A stretch of DNA of 64,000 nt from an uncultured Eubacteriales bacterium. Lineage in GTDB: Bacteria > Bacillota > Clostridia > Oscillospirales > Acutalibacteraceae. The position numbers and the translations under genes are program-made. Below, piece by piece: positions 51,550 through 59,464 of the stretch. Positions within the stretch are counted from its first letter, which is position 1. Each line of letters begins with the position of its first letter. The notes beneath the pieces are model-generated. The model was not told where the DNA came from, did not search any database, and saw only the letters and a program-made list of their open reading frames with translations. The stretch is from positions 45,743 to 109,742 of the forward strand of contig CAKUFK010000008.1 in assembly GCA_934647945.1 (NCBI GenBank), read 5' to 3'.

Positions 51550-53535
51550 ATGGGAGCGGTATTGCAGTATGGCCTGTATCTGGCGGTTCTGGTCCTATTG
51601 GGCATTCCGCTGGGTGCATACATAAAAAAAGTCATGGATGGCGAAAAGACCTTCCTTTCAAGGGTTCTGACGCCGTGTGAAAATCTCGTGTACAAAGCGA
51701 TGCGCGTCAAAAAAGACGAGCAGATGAACTGGAAGAAATACCTGCTCAGCGTGCTGCTGTTCAATGGTATCGGGCTGGTATTTCTCTTCCTGCTGCAGTT
51801 GCTCCAGGGCGTCCTGCCGGGCAACCCGCAGGGGCTGCCCGGCGTCAAATGGGATCTATCCTTCAACACGGCGGTCAGCTTCGTCACCAACACCAACTGG
51901 CAGGCGTACAGCGGTGAGAATACCCTGAGCTATCTGACCCAGGCGCTGGGCCTGACGGTGCAGAATTTCGTCTCCGCCGCCACCGGCATCGCGGTATTAT
52001 TCGCTTTGATCCGGGGCTTTATCAAGGTCAAGACCGACGGGCTGGGCAGCTTCTGGGTGGATATGACGAGAATCGTCATCCACATCCTCATCCCGCTCAA
52101 TCTGGTCATCGCCGTCGCCCTGGTGGGAGGCGGTGTCATTCAGAATCTGAAACCGGCTGAGACGGTTTCCCTGTTGGAGCCCGTCGCGGTGAGCACCGAA
52201 ACCTTCGCGGTAGACGAAAATCAGCAGAGGATCGAAAACGCCGTCATCGAGGAGGGAACCGGGACGGTTACCGTTGACGGCAAAACGGTGGAAAACGCCA
52301 CCGTCGTCCTGGCTGGTGATGTCCTGGGCAGCTTCAAGCAGGACAGCACGGTTCTGAACAGCGATGTACTGCCCGGCGCCGAAATTGGCGATGTTTCCCT
52401 GGATGAGCATAAGGCTACGATTACCTTTGCGGGCCAGACCATGGCGGTAAGTCTCGTCACCGAGCAGTTTGTCCCCATGGGTCCGGCGGCCAGCCAGGTG
52501 GCGATCAAACAGACGGGCACCAACGGCGGCGGTTACATGGGAGTCAACTCGGCGCACCCGCTCGAGAATGCCAATCCCTTCACCAATATCCTGGAAATGA
52601 TTTCCCTGTTGCTCATTCCGGTGGCCCTCTGCTTCACCTTTGGTAAAGCGGTAAAGAACAAGAAACAGGGAATTGCCATCTTCATGTCCATGTTCATTGT
52701 CCTGGTCCTGGCTTTGGGGATCGTGGCTTACACTGAGCAGATCGCTACGCCTCAGCTGGCGCAGAACGGCGCGGTGGACCTCTCCATGGTGGACCAAGCC
52801 GGCGGCAATATGGAGGGCAAGGAAACCCGGTTCGGTATTGCGACATCCGCGACCTGGGCAACCTTTACGACTGCTGCCTCCAACGGCTCGGTCAACTCGA
52901 TGCACGACAGCTATACGCCGCTCGGCGGTATGATCCCGATGCTGCTGATGCAGCTCGGCGAGGTCATCTTCGGCGGCACGGGCTGCGGACTCTATGGCAT
53001 GCTGGCCTTCGCCATTCTGACGGTGTTCATCGCCGGATTAATGGTCGGACGCACCCCGGAATTCCTCGGCAAGAAGATCGAACCCTATGAGATGAAGTGG
53101 GCGGTGCTGGTCTGTCTGGCCACCCCGATCGCCATTCTGGTGGGCAGCGGGCTCGCGGTGGTCTGGCCCGGTGTGAGCGACAGCTTGAACAACCCCGGTG
53201 CTCACGGCCTGTCCGAGATCCTATACGCGTATTCCTCAGCCGGCGGCAACAACGGGTCGGCGTTCGCGGGCTTTAACGCCAATACGGTATTCCTCAACCT
53301 AACCCTTGGCTTTGTGATGCTGTTTGTACGGTTCCTGCCTATCATCGGCACCATGGCCATCGCCGGCAGCCTGGCGGCTAAGAAGAAGATCGCCACTACA
53401 GCGGGGACCTTGTCCACAACGAATGCCATGTTTGTGTTCCTGCTCATCGTCATCGTGCTGCTCGTCGGCGCGCTGAGCTTCTTCCCGGCTCTTGCCCTGG
53501 GCCCGATCGCTGAGTTCTTCAGCTTTGTCGTGTAA
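51550..53535 (+). CDS. kdpA: Potassium-transporting ATPase subunit KdpA, with large insertion
   Basis: A 661-residue membrane subunit forming the K+ filter. Filter loops are seen in FVTNTNWQAYSGENTLSYLTQ, TGTNGGGYMGVNSAHPLEN, and ATSATWATFTTAASNGSVNSMHDS. Most KdpA proteins have about 555-600 residues. The excess lies between residues about 198 and 304, an external loop with beta-like repeats (AVIEEGTGTVTVDGKTVENATVVL). The ATG at 51550 gives the normal LQYGLYLAVL start; the one four codons earlier touches the SD. Followed by kdpB after 14 bases. Confidence 0.95.
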   Translation: MGAVLQYGLYLAVLVLLGIPLGAYIKKVMDGEKTFLSRVLTPCENLVYKAMRVKKDEQMNWKKYLLSVLLFNGIGLVFLFLLQLLQGVLPGNPQGLPGVKWDLSFNTAVSFVTNTNWQAYSGENTLSYLTQALGLTVQNFVSAATGIAVLFALIRGFIKVKTDGLGSFWVDMTRIVIHILIPLNLVIAVALVGGGVIQNLKPAETVSLLEPVAVSTETFAVDENQQRIENAVIEEGTGTVTVDGKTVENATVVLAGDVLGSFKQDSTVLNSDVLPGAEIGDVSLDEHKATITFAGQTMAVSLVTEQFVPMGPAASQVAIKQTGTNGGGYMGVNSAHPLENANPFTNILEMISLLLIPVALCFTFGKAVKNKKQGIAIFMSMFIVLVLALGIVAYTEQIATPQLAQNGAVDLSMVDQAGGNMEGKETRFGIATSATWATFTTAASNGSVNSMHDSYTPLGGMIPMLLMQLGEVIFGGTGCGLYGMLAFAILTVFIAGLMVGRTPEFLGKKIEPYEMKWAVLVCLATPIAILVGSGLAVVWPGVSDSLNNPGAHGLSEILYAYSSAGGNNGSAFAGFNANTVFLNLTLGFVMLFVRFLPIIGTMAIAGSLAAKKKIATTAGTLSTTNAMFVFLLIVIVLLVGALSFFPALALGPIAEFFSFVV

Positions 53536-53549
53536 AGGAGGTTTCTGTT

Positions 53550-55625
53550 ATGGCATCGAAAACAAAAAGTGCGTTTGCCGACAAAAAGATGCTCGGCAGA
53601 GCCGTCAAGGATTCCTTTATCAAACTCCATCCGAAAACACAGATCGGGAACCCGGTCATGTTTCTGGTATTTGTATCCGCTATCCTGACCACCCTGCTGT
53701 GGATGGCGTCCCTGTTCGGCATCAAGGACGCGGATGCGTCCTCCGGTTATATCCTGGCAATCGCCGTCATTCTGTGGCTGACCTGCCTGTTCGCCAACTT
53801 TGCCGAGGCCATCTCCGAAGGCCGCGGCAAAGCCCAGGCGGACTCCCTGCGGGCTTCCCGTAAAGATGTGGAAGCCCACAAGATCCCCTCGGCTGCGGAA
53901 AAAGAGACCATCACCGCTATTCCCTCGGCACAGCTTCGCAAGGGCGACATTGTGATCGTCCGCACCGGAGAGCAAATCCCCGGCGACGGCGATGTCATCG
54001 AAGGGGCCGCCTCGGTGGACGAAAGCGCCATCACCGGGGAATCCGCCCCGGTCATCCGGGAAGCGGGCGGTGACCGCAGCGCGGTTACCGGCGGCACCAC
54101 CGTGCTGTCCGACTGGATCGTGGTGAGGATCACCAGCGAGCCGGGCGAAAGCTTCCTCGACAAGATGATCGCGATGGTCGAGGGCGCGGCCCGGAAAAAG
54201 ACCCCCAATGAAATCGCCCTGCAGATTTTCCTGGTGGCCCTGTCCATCATCTTCATCCTGGTGACGGTGTCCCTGTACACCTACTCCATCTTCTCGGCGG
54301 AGCAGGCGGATATGCCCAATCCGACCTCCATCACCACCCTGGTGGCGCTGCTGGTCTGCCTGGCGCCCACCACCATCGGCGCTCTGCTCTCCGCCATCGG
54401 CATCGCCGGCATGAGCCGGCTGAATCAGGCCAACGTCCTGGCCATGAGCGGCCGCGCCATCGAGGCGGCCGGCGACGTGGACATCCTGATGCTGGACAAA
54501 ACCGGCACCATCACCCTGGGCAACCGGCAGGCCTGCGATTTTATTCCGGTGGACGGGGCTTCCGCCCAGGAACTGGCCGACGCCGCCCAGCTTGCTTCTC
54601 TCTCCGACGAGACGCCGGAAGGCCGCAGCGTTGTGGTGCTGGCCAAAGAGACGTTCGGCATCCGCGAACGGACGCTGCAGGACAAGGGGATGACCTTCAT
54701 TCCCTTCACAGCCGCCACCCGCATGAGCGGCGTGGACTTTGACGGCAACGAGATCCGCAAGGGCGCCGCGGACGCTATGCAGAAGTATGTAACCCAGTAC
54801 GGCGGCTCCTACAGCGCCGAATGCGACGATGTGGTCAAGGCCATCTCCAACCAGGGCGGCACACCCCTGGTGGTGGCGAAAAACCATAAAATTCTGGGCG
54901 TCATCCACCTGAAGGACATCATCAAGGACGGCGTCAAGGAAAAGTTCGCCGACCTGCGCAAAATGGGGATCAAAACCGTCATGATCACCGGCGACAATCC
55001 GCTCACCGCGGCCGCCATCGCGGCGGAAGCCGGAGTGGACGATTTCCTGGCCGAAGCGACGCCGGAAGGGAAACTCCAAATGATCCGGGACCTGCAGGCC
55101 AAGGGCCATATGGTCGCCATGACCGGCGACGGCACCAACGACGCCCCGGCCCTGGCTCAGGCGGACGTGGCTGTGGCCATGAATACCGGCACCCAGGCGG
55201 CCAAAGAGGCCGGCAACATGGTGGATCTGGACTCCTCCCCCACCAAGCTGATCGACATCGTGCGCATCGGCAAGCAGCTCCTCATGACCCGGGGCAGCCT
55301 GACCACCTTCTCCATCGCCAACGACGTAGCGAAATACTTTGCCATCATTCCGGCGCTGTTCATGGGGCTGTATCCCGGGCTGTCGGCACTGAACATCATG
55401 AGCCTGCATTCCCCTCAAAGCGCGGTGCTCTCCGCCATCATTTACAACGCGCTGATTATCGTGGCCCTGATTCCGCTGGCCCTCAAGGGCGTCAAGTATC
55501 GGGAGGTATCCTCCGGCAAGCTGCTTTCCCGCAACCTGCTGATCTACGGCCTCGGCGGCCTGGTCGCTCCGTTTATCTTCATCAAACTGATCGACATGCT
55601 GCTCGTGGCGCTGGGGCTGGCGTAA
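53550..55625 (+). CDS. kdpB: Potassium-transporting ATPase subunit KdpB
   Basis: A 691-residue P-type ATPase. The phosphorylation motif is MLDKTGTITLGN near residue 313; TGES and MTGDGTNDAPALAQADV are the A-domain and hinge motifs. NPVMFLVFVSAILTTLLW and the SLTTFSIANDVAKYF helix are typical KdpB. SD AAAGGAGG. Confidence 0.98.
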   Translation: MASKTKSAFADKKMLGRAVKDSFIKLHPKTQIGNPVMFLVFVSAILTTLLWMASLFGIKDADASSGYILAIAVILWLTCLFANFAEAISEGRGKAQADSLRASRKDVEAHKIPSAAEKETITAIPSAQLRKGDIVIVRTGEQIPGDGDVIEGAASVDESAITGESAPVIREAGGDRSAVTGGTTVLSDWIVVRITSEPGESFLDKMIAMVEGAARKKTPNEIALQIFLVALSIIFILVTVSLYTYSIFSAEQADMPNPTSITTLVALLVCLAPTTIGALLSAIGIAGMSRLNQANVLAMSGRAIEAAGDVDILMLDKTGTITLGNRQACDFIPVDGASAQELADAAQLASLSDETPEGRSVVVLAKETFGIRERTLQDKGMTFIPFTAATRMSGVDFDGNEIRKGAADAMQKYVTQYGGSYSAECDDVVKAISNQGGTPLVVAKNHKILGVIHLKDIIKDGVKEKFADLRKMGIKTVMITGDNPLTAAAIAAEAGVDDFLAEATPEGKLQMIRDLQAKGHMVAMTGDGTNDAPALAQADVAVAMNTGTQAAKEAGNMVDLDSSPTKLIDIVRIGKQLLMTRGSLTTFSIANDVAKYFAIIPALFMGLYPGLSALNIMSLHSPQSAVLSAIIYNALIIVALIPLALKGVKYREVSSGKLLSRNLLIYGLGGLVAPFIFIKLIDMLLVALGLA

Positions 55626-55637
55626 GAAGGAGGCGGT

Positions 55638-55715
55638 ATGACAGCGGCGGCGTATGCATACACAGCTTCTGAACGGCTGTCATATCGCCCGTCCTCTGCG
55701 GGATCCGCCATATGA
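55638..55715 (+). CDS. Possible 25-residue peptide between kdpB and kdpC
   Basis: ATG with AAGGAGGCGG 1-5 bases upstream, frame MTAAAYAYTASERLSYRPSS... to TGA, filling the 113-base gap between kdpB and kdpC. The SD is as good as those of kdpB and kdpC. It has no membrane helix. It may be a real peptide or an upstream ORF controlling kdpC. Confidence 0.4.
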   Translation: MTAAAYAYTASERLSYRPSSAGSAI

Positions 55716-55738
55716 TCCGACTTTAAGGAGGTTTTTAT

Positions 55739-56344
55739 ATGAAAACATTGAAAGAGGTCTTGCCGCGGGCAGCCATCATATTTGTGATTTTCGCCATCCT
55801 TACCGGCCTCGTCTATACCGGTGTCGTCACCGGAATCGCCCAACTGTTTTTCCCGAATCAGGCCGGCGGCAGCATCATTGAAATCGACGGCAAGAAATAT
55901 GGCAGCGCCCTGCTGGGCCAGCAATACACCGACGACGCCCATATGTGGGGCCGTATCATGAACATCGACGTCGGCACCTATACCGATAAGGATGGAAATC
56001 CCGTGCTGTACGCCGGGCCTTCCAACAAGACCCCGGCCGGCGAGGAGCTGGAAGCCCTGGTGGCCGAACGTGTGGAAAAGCTCCGCGCGGCCAATCCGGA
56101 TATGGGAGACACCGCCATTCCGGTGGATCTGATCACCTGTTCCGGCAGCGGACTTGACCCGCACATTTCCCCTGCCGCCGCTGAATACCAGGTAGCGCGG
56201 TTGGCCAAGGCCAACGACAGGACGGAGGACGAAATCCGTGATATCATCAAGACATGCACCGACGGCAAATTCCTTGGCGTCTTCGGTGAGGAAACCGTCA
56301 ATGTGCTGGAGTTCAACCTCCGGCTGGACGGTATCCTGAAATAA
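55739..56344 (+). CDS. kdpC: Potassium-transporting ATPase subunit KdpC
   Basis: A 201-residue subunit with one N-terminal helix (AAIIFVIFAILTGLVYTGVVTGIAQLFFPNQAGGSI) and a periplasmic-side domain. SGSGLDPHISPAAAEYQVARLAKA is the KdpC signature, and LGVFGEETVNVLEFNLRLD is the C-terminus. AAGGAGG 9 bases before the ATG. Confidence 0.97.
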   Translation: MKTLKEVLPRAAIIFVIFAILTGLVYTGVVTGIAQLFFPNQAGGSIIEIDGKKYGSALLGQQYTDDAHMWGRIMNIDVGTYTDKDGNPVLYAGPSNKTPAGEELEALVAERVEKLRAANPDMGDTAIPVDLITCSGSGLDPHISPAAAEYQVARLAKANDRTEDEIRDIIKTCTDGKFLGVFGEETVNVLEFNLRLDGILK

Positions 56345-56354
56345 TCCTGGTTTA

Positions 56355-56400
56355 GCGCCCTCTGCGCTGCGGTACCAAGGGTACGGCCGCAGAGGACGCT
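56355..56400 (+). terminator. Hairpin after kdpC
   Basis: CCTCTGCG...CGCAGAGG outer stem with inner GGTACC/GGGTACG pairing, 10 bases after kdpC. It lacks a long T run, so it may be weak. Confidence 0.5.
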
Positions 56401-56426
56401 CTGCTTTGGGCGCAGGCAAGCGCATT

Positions 56427-56490
56427 CTCACGGAATTCTCACACCGGAGCCGGGATCCTCACACTCCTCTCACAGGATAGCTGCTATGAT
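56427..56490 (+). promoter_or_regulatory. Triple-box promoter of the TPR gene
   Basis: Box 1 CTCACGGAA (56427), box 2 CTCACACCG (56438), box 3 CTCACACTC (56458), extended -10 TGCTATGAT with TATGAT at 56485-56490. Spacing 11/20/27; the boxes carry CTCAC where the others have CTAAC/TTAAC. Confidence 0.65.
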
Positions 56491-56532
56491 ATAGATGTCA
56501 AAAGAAACAAGCGTTTCAAGGAGGTCATCTAT

Positions 56533-56907
56533 ATGATCAGACAGATTGCCGAGACCGGCAAAACCGTTCCGCTTTGCGATGTCATCCGTCGCCTGGTGGA
56601 AAACGGCGCGTTTGATAAAGCCGAGCGGGAGGCCGCCAGAGCCATGAGCGAAGCCCCTCATGCGCCCGAACCCCACAACCTGATGGGGATTATATTGGAA
56701 AATGAAAACGACCATATCGGCGCCATGAAGCATTTTCGCGCCGCCTGGGCCTTGGATCCGACCTATCTCCCCGCCCGGTTCAATATGGAGCAATACGGCC
56801 GCTTTTCCGCTGTCGAGCGCGTGGACGCGTATGACGAAAGCGACTGTACGGTGGAAGACGAGCACCACACCGAAACGGCGAAATGGCATGCAGGGACAGT
56901 GGCATAA
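56533..56907 (+). CDS. TPR-repeat protein linked to kdp
   Basis: A 124-residue soluble protein. Residues about 16-100 form two or three tetratricopeptide-like helical pairs (VIRRLVENGAFDKAEREAARAMSEAPHAPEPHNLMGIILENENDHIGAMKHFRAAWALDPTYLPARFNMEQYG). The acidic tail follows. SD AAGGAGG. It has its own triple-box promoter and a terminator, so it is a separate member of the presumed K+ regulon. Likely a protein-binding adaptor; the partner is unknown. Confidence 0.75.
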   Translation: MIRQIAETGKTVPLCDVIRRLVENGAFDKAEREAARAMSEAPHAPEPHNLMGIILENENDHIGAMKHFRAAWALDPTYLPARFNMEQYGRFSAVERVDAYDESDCTVEDEHHTETAKWHAGTVA

Positions 56908-56923
56908 GACACAGGAAACCCCA

Positions 56924-56955
56924 GCGGGGCGGCAGATTGCCGCCCCTGCCTTTTT
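56924..56955 (+). terminator. Terminator of the TPR gene
   Basis: GGGGCGGC / GCCGCCCC with a 5-base loop, then TGCCTTTTT. Confidence 0.85.
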
Positions 56956-56967
56956 AATGGGAAAGAA

Positions 56968-56996
56968 TTGTTTTTATCGGCGCTTTCGAGTATACT
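56968..56996 (+). promoter_or_regulatory. Promoter of the HTH-kinase-regulator operon
   Basis: TTGTTT (56968-56973), 17 bases, TATACT (56991-56996). It has none of the three boxes, so this operon seems constitutive compared with its neighbours. Confidence 0.72.
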
Positions 56997-57024
56997 ATAG
57001 ATGCATCATTCGGAGGTGCGAATA

Positions 57025-57234
57025 ATGAATGCCTTTATCGAAGCAAAAACAGCCGCTGAAAAGTGGAAGATAACCGTCCGCCGGGTGCAGAAGCTTTGCG
57101 ATGAGGGCCGTATTCCGGGAACGTGCAAATTCGGGTTTATGTGGATGGTCCCGGGCACCGCAGACAAACCGCCAGATGGACGCCGCCGTATAAAGGAGGG
57201 GATGATATGCGCAAAGATCGAAAACAGCGGATGA
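57025..57234 (+). CDS. Small helix-turn-helix (excisionase-like) protein
   Basis: A 69-residue protein, MNAFIEAKTAAEKWKITVRRVQKLCDEGRIPGTCKFGFMWMVPGTADKPPDGRR, a MerR-like/excisionase winged HTH. TAAEKWKITVRRVQKLCDEGRIPG is the DNA-binding part. GGAGGTGCGAATA precedes the ATG. Its end overlaps the following kinase gene by 28 bases, so the pair is tightly coupled. Relatives are common in Clostridia next to many gene types; the target is unknown. Confidence 0.8.
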   Translation: MNAFIEAKTAAEKWKITVRRVQKLCDEGRIPGTCKFGFMWMVPGTADKPPDGRRRIKEGMICAKIENSG

Positions 57235-58667
57235 TCCGCCATCTGTACAGCGCGCTGCTCAGCATCGTCTTGATTGCGGCGGCTACGGCGGTGGGAACCT
57301 TGTTCCGGGCGGCAGGATTCCCGGAAACCAATATCGTCATCATTTACATGCTCGCGGTACTGCTGTGCGCGCGGTTTACCACCGGCTTTGTCTACGGCCT
57401 GGCGGTTTCGGTGATAGCCACGGCGGCTTTCAATTTCTTCTTTACCGCGCCATATCATTCCCTTCAGGTGTACGATCCGGATTATCTGGTGACGTTTGCC
57501 GTCATGACCACCGTCTCCCTCCTCACCAGTGCCCTGACCTCCCGTGTGAAGAAAAGCGTGCTGGAGATCGCCCTGCGGGAAAAGGAAACCCAGGCGTTGT
57601 ATGTTCTGACCAACCGCCTGTCGGAAACAGAAAGCACGGAGGAAATCGCCCGGGTGACCGTCGAGAGCATCCGCGACGTGTTCCAGACGCGCGCGGAGCT
57701 GATCTGGTTTGACGATTCCGGCATTTCGGAAACAGCCCTGATGCAGCGGCTGGAGGACACCGACGGCGACTGCCTCACTGACGGCGAAAACTGTATATGG
57801 CCGATCAACGGCCGTGAAAGCCGGCTCGGTCTTTTGCGGATTCCGGCGGAGGCGGGACAGCAGCTTGGAAAAAATCAAAAAAAGCTCCTGTGGTCCATGC
57901 TGGAATGCGCGGCCCTCGCCGTCGATCAGTTCCGGGCGGCGCAGGAACGGCTGCGGTATCGGGAGGAGTCGGAACACGAACGGTACCGGGGCAACCTGCT
58001 TCGGGCGATTTCCCATGACCTGCGCACCCCTCTGTCCGGCATTATGGGAACCAGCGAGATGATCCGGGACATGTCACGGGAGGACGATCCCCGTCACGCG
58101 TTGGCCCAGGGGATCTGGGACGACGCCGACTGGCTGCGTTCTCTGGTGGAGAACATCCTGAATCTCACCCGTCTGGAGGATGGGCGGCTAGTGCTGCAAA
58201 AACAGCCGGAGGCCGTGGAGGAAATCATCGCAAACGCGCTGGAGCATATCGCCAAACGGGCGCCGGAGCGGGAAATCGGCGTGGATATCCCGGAAGACCT
58301 GCTGCTCGTTCCCATGGACGCCAGGCTGATCGTGCAGGTGCTGGTGAACCTGCTGGACAATGCGATCAAGCATACGGCACCGGAGCGGGAGATCCGCATT
58401 GCAGTACAGCGGGACGGGACCGACGCCGTTTTCTGTGTGGCCGACCGGGGCGATGGGATCTCCCCGGAGGATTTGCCGTATATTTTCCGGACCTTCTATA
58501 CGTCACGGCACAACCGGGCCGACGCCAAACGGGGGATCGGCCTGGGCCTGGCCATCTGCGACGCCATCGTCAAGGCGCACGGAGGGACCATCCGGGCGGA
58601 AAACCGGACGGACGGCGGCGCGCTGTTCCGTTTCACCTTACCCATGGAGGTGGCCGAAAATGCGTAA
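57207..58667 (+). CDS. KdpD-like histidine kinase lacking the N-terminal sensor
   Basis: A 486-residue kinase. It begins with the KdpD four-helix membrane domain (DUF4118: FRAAGFPETNIVIIYMLAVLLCARFTTGFVYGLAVS, FNFFFTAPYHSLQVYDPDY), then a GAF-like linker, HisKA with RAISHDLRTPLSGIMG (His near residue 269), and HATPase with NLLDNAIKHT, DRGDGI and RGIGLGLAICDAI. The cytoplasmic KdpD and Usp domains of the full-length protein are absent. The start has AAAGGAGG 7 bases upstream. An 8-base overlap couples it to the next response regulator. Confidence 0.9.
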   Translation: MRKDRKQRMIRHLYSALLSIVLIAAATAVGTLFRAAGFPETNIVIIYMLAVLLCARFTTGFVYGLAVSVIATAAFNFFFTAPYHSLQVYDPDYLVTFAVMTTVSLLTSALTSRVKKSVLEIALREKETQALYVLTNRLSETESTEEIARVTVESIRDVFQTRAELIWFDDSGISETALMQRLEDTDGDCLTDGENCIWPINGRESRLGLLRIPAEAGQQLGKNQKKLLWSMLECAALAVDQFRAAQERLRYREESEHERYRGNLLRAISHDLRTPLSGIMGTSEMIRDMSREDDPRHALAQGIWDDADWLRSLVENILNLTRLEDGRLVLQKQPEAVEEIIANALEHIAKRAPEREIGVDIPEDLLLVPMDARLIVQVLVNLLDNAIKHTAPEREIRIAVQRDGTDAVFCVADRGDGISPEDLPYIFRTFYTSRHNRADAKRGIGLGLAICDAIVKAHGGTIRAENRTDGGALFRFTLPMEVAENA

Positions 58668-59358
58668 CCTTCGAGAAACCATTCTGATTGTCGAGGACGA
58701 CGCGCAGATCCGGAATTTTATCAGCTTTACCCTGCACAGCGAAGATTATGCCTATGAAACGGCTCCCAATGGAAAGACCGCTATGCAGATGCTGGTCTCT
58801 CGGCCCATTGACCTGATGCTGCTGGATTTAGGGCTGCCGGATGTCGACGGCATGGATATCATAAAAAAAGTACGGGAATGGTCGGAGATCCCTATTATCG
58901 TGGTGTCGGCCCGGGACCAGGATAAAGAGAAGGCGCTGGCGCTGGATATGGGGGCCGACGACTATCTGACAAAGCCCTTCTCCTCGACCGAGCTGCTGGC
59001 CCGCATCCGTGTGGCGCTGCGGCATATGTACAAGCAGGGCGGCGGCAAAACCCAAACCCTGTTTCAGGTGGGTGAGCTTCAGCTGGACGCGGAAAAGCGC
59101 CGGGTGTTTCTCCGGGGGGAGGAGATCCATGTCACACCGATGGAGTACTCCCTGCTGACCCTTCTGTTCAAAAACCAGGGAAAGGTGCTGACCACCGCCG
59201 TGATTATCCGGGAAATCTGGGGCCCCGGATACGGAAACGATACTCAGGCGCTCCGGGCGCTGATGGCGGGGCTGCGCCGCAAGCTGGAAAAAAACCCGGC
59301 CAAGCCGCGGTATATCCTGACTGAAATCGGTGTAGGATACCGTCTGACAGACGAATAA
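58660..59358 (+). CDS. OmpR/KdpE-family response regulator (first copy)
   Basis: A 232-residue regulator. Receiver: LIVEDDAQIRNF, LMLLDLGLPDVDGMD (phosphoacceptor Asp), VVSARD, DDYLTKPFSS. C-terminal winged helix: TPMEYSLLTLLFKNQGKVLTTAVIIREIWG, and ends RYILTEIGVGYRLTDE. Partner of the shortened KdpD-like kinase (ATGCGTAA overlap). About as similar to KdpE as the second copy. Confidence 0.93.
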   Translation: MRNLRETILIVEDDAQIRNFISFTLHSEDYAYETAPNGKTAMQMLVSRPIDLMLLDLGLPDVDGMDIIKKVREWSEIPIIVVSARDQDKEKALALDMGADDYLTKPFSSTELLARIRVALRHMYKQGGGKTQTLFQVGELQLDAEKRRVFLRGEEIHVTPMEYSLLTLLFKNQGKVLTTAVIIREIWGPGYGNDTQALRALMAGLRRKLEKNPAKPRYILTEIGVGYRLTDE

Positions 59359-59366
59359 CGGATTTC

Positions 59367-59430
59367 TTTATGCAATCTTAATGCGGCGGCGGATATGCAA
59401 ACGCCATCTTTATCCCGTTTGTTTTACAAT
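59367..59430 (+). promoter_or_regulatory. Triple-box promoter of kdpDE
   Basis: Box 1 TTTATGCAA (59367), box 2 TTAATGCGG (59378), box 3 CAAACGCCA (59398), -10 TACAAT (59425-59430). Spacing 11/20/27. It begins 9 bases after the stop of the first response regulator gene and suggests autoregulation of the full-length KdpDE system. Confidence 0.72.
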
Positions 59431-59464
59431 GAGATTAGATACAAATTCAGAAGGCGGGAATCCT

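Noticed and set aside
53202..55418. A 738-codon open frame opposite kdpB
   Set aside because: Antisense shadow of a strongly conserved P-type ATPase gene; composition typical of antisense translation.
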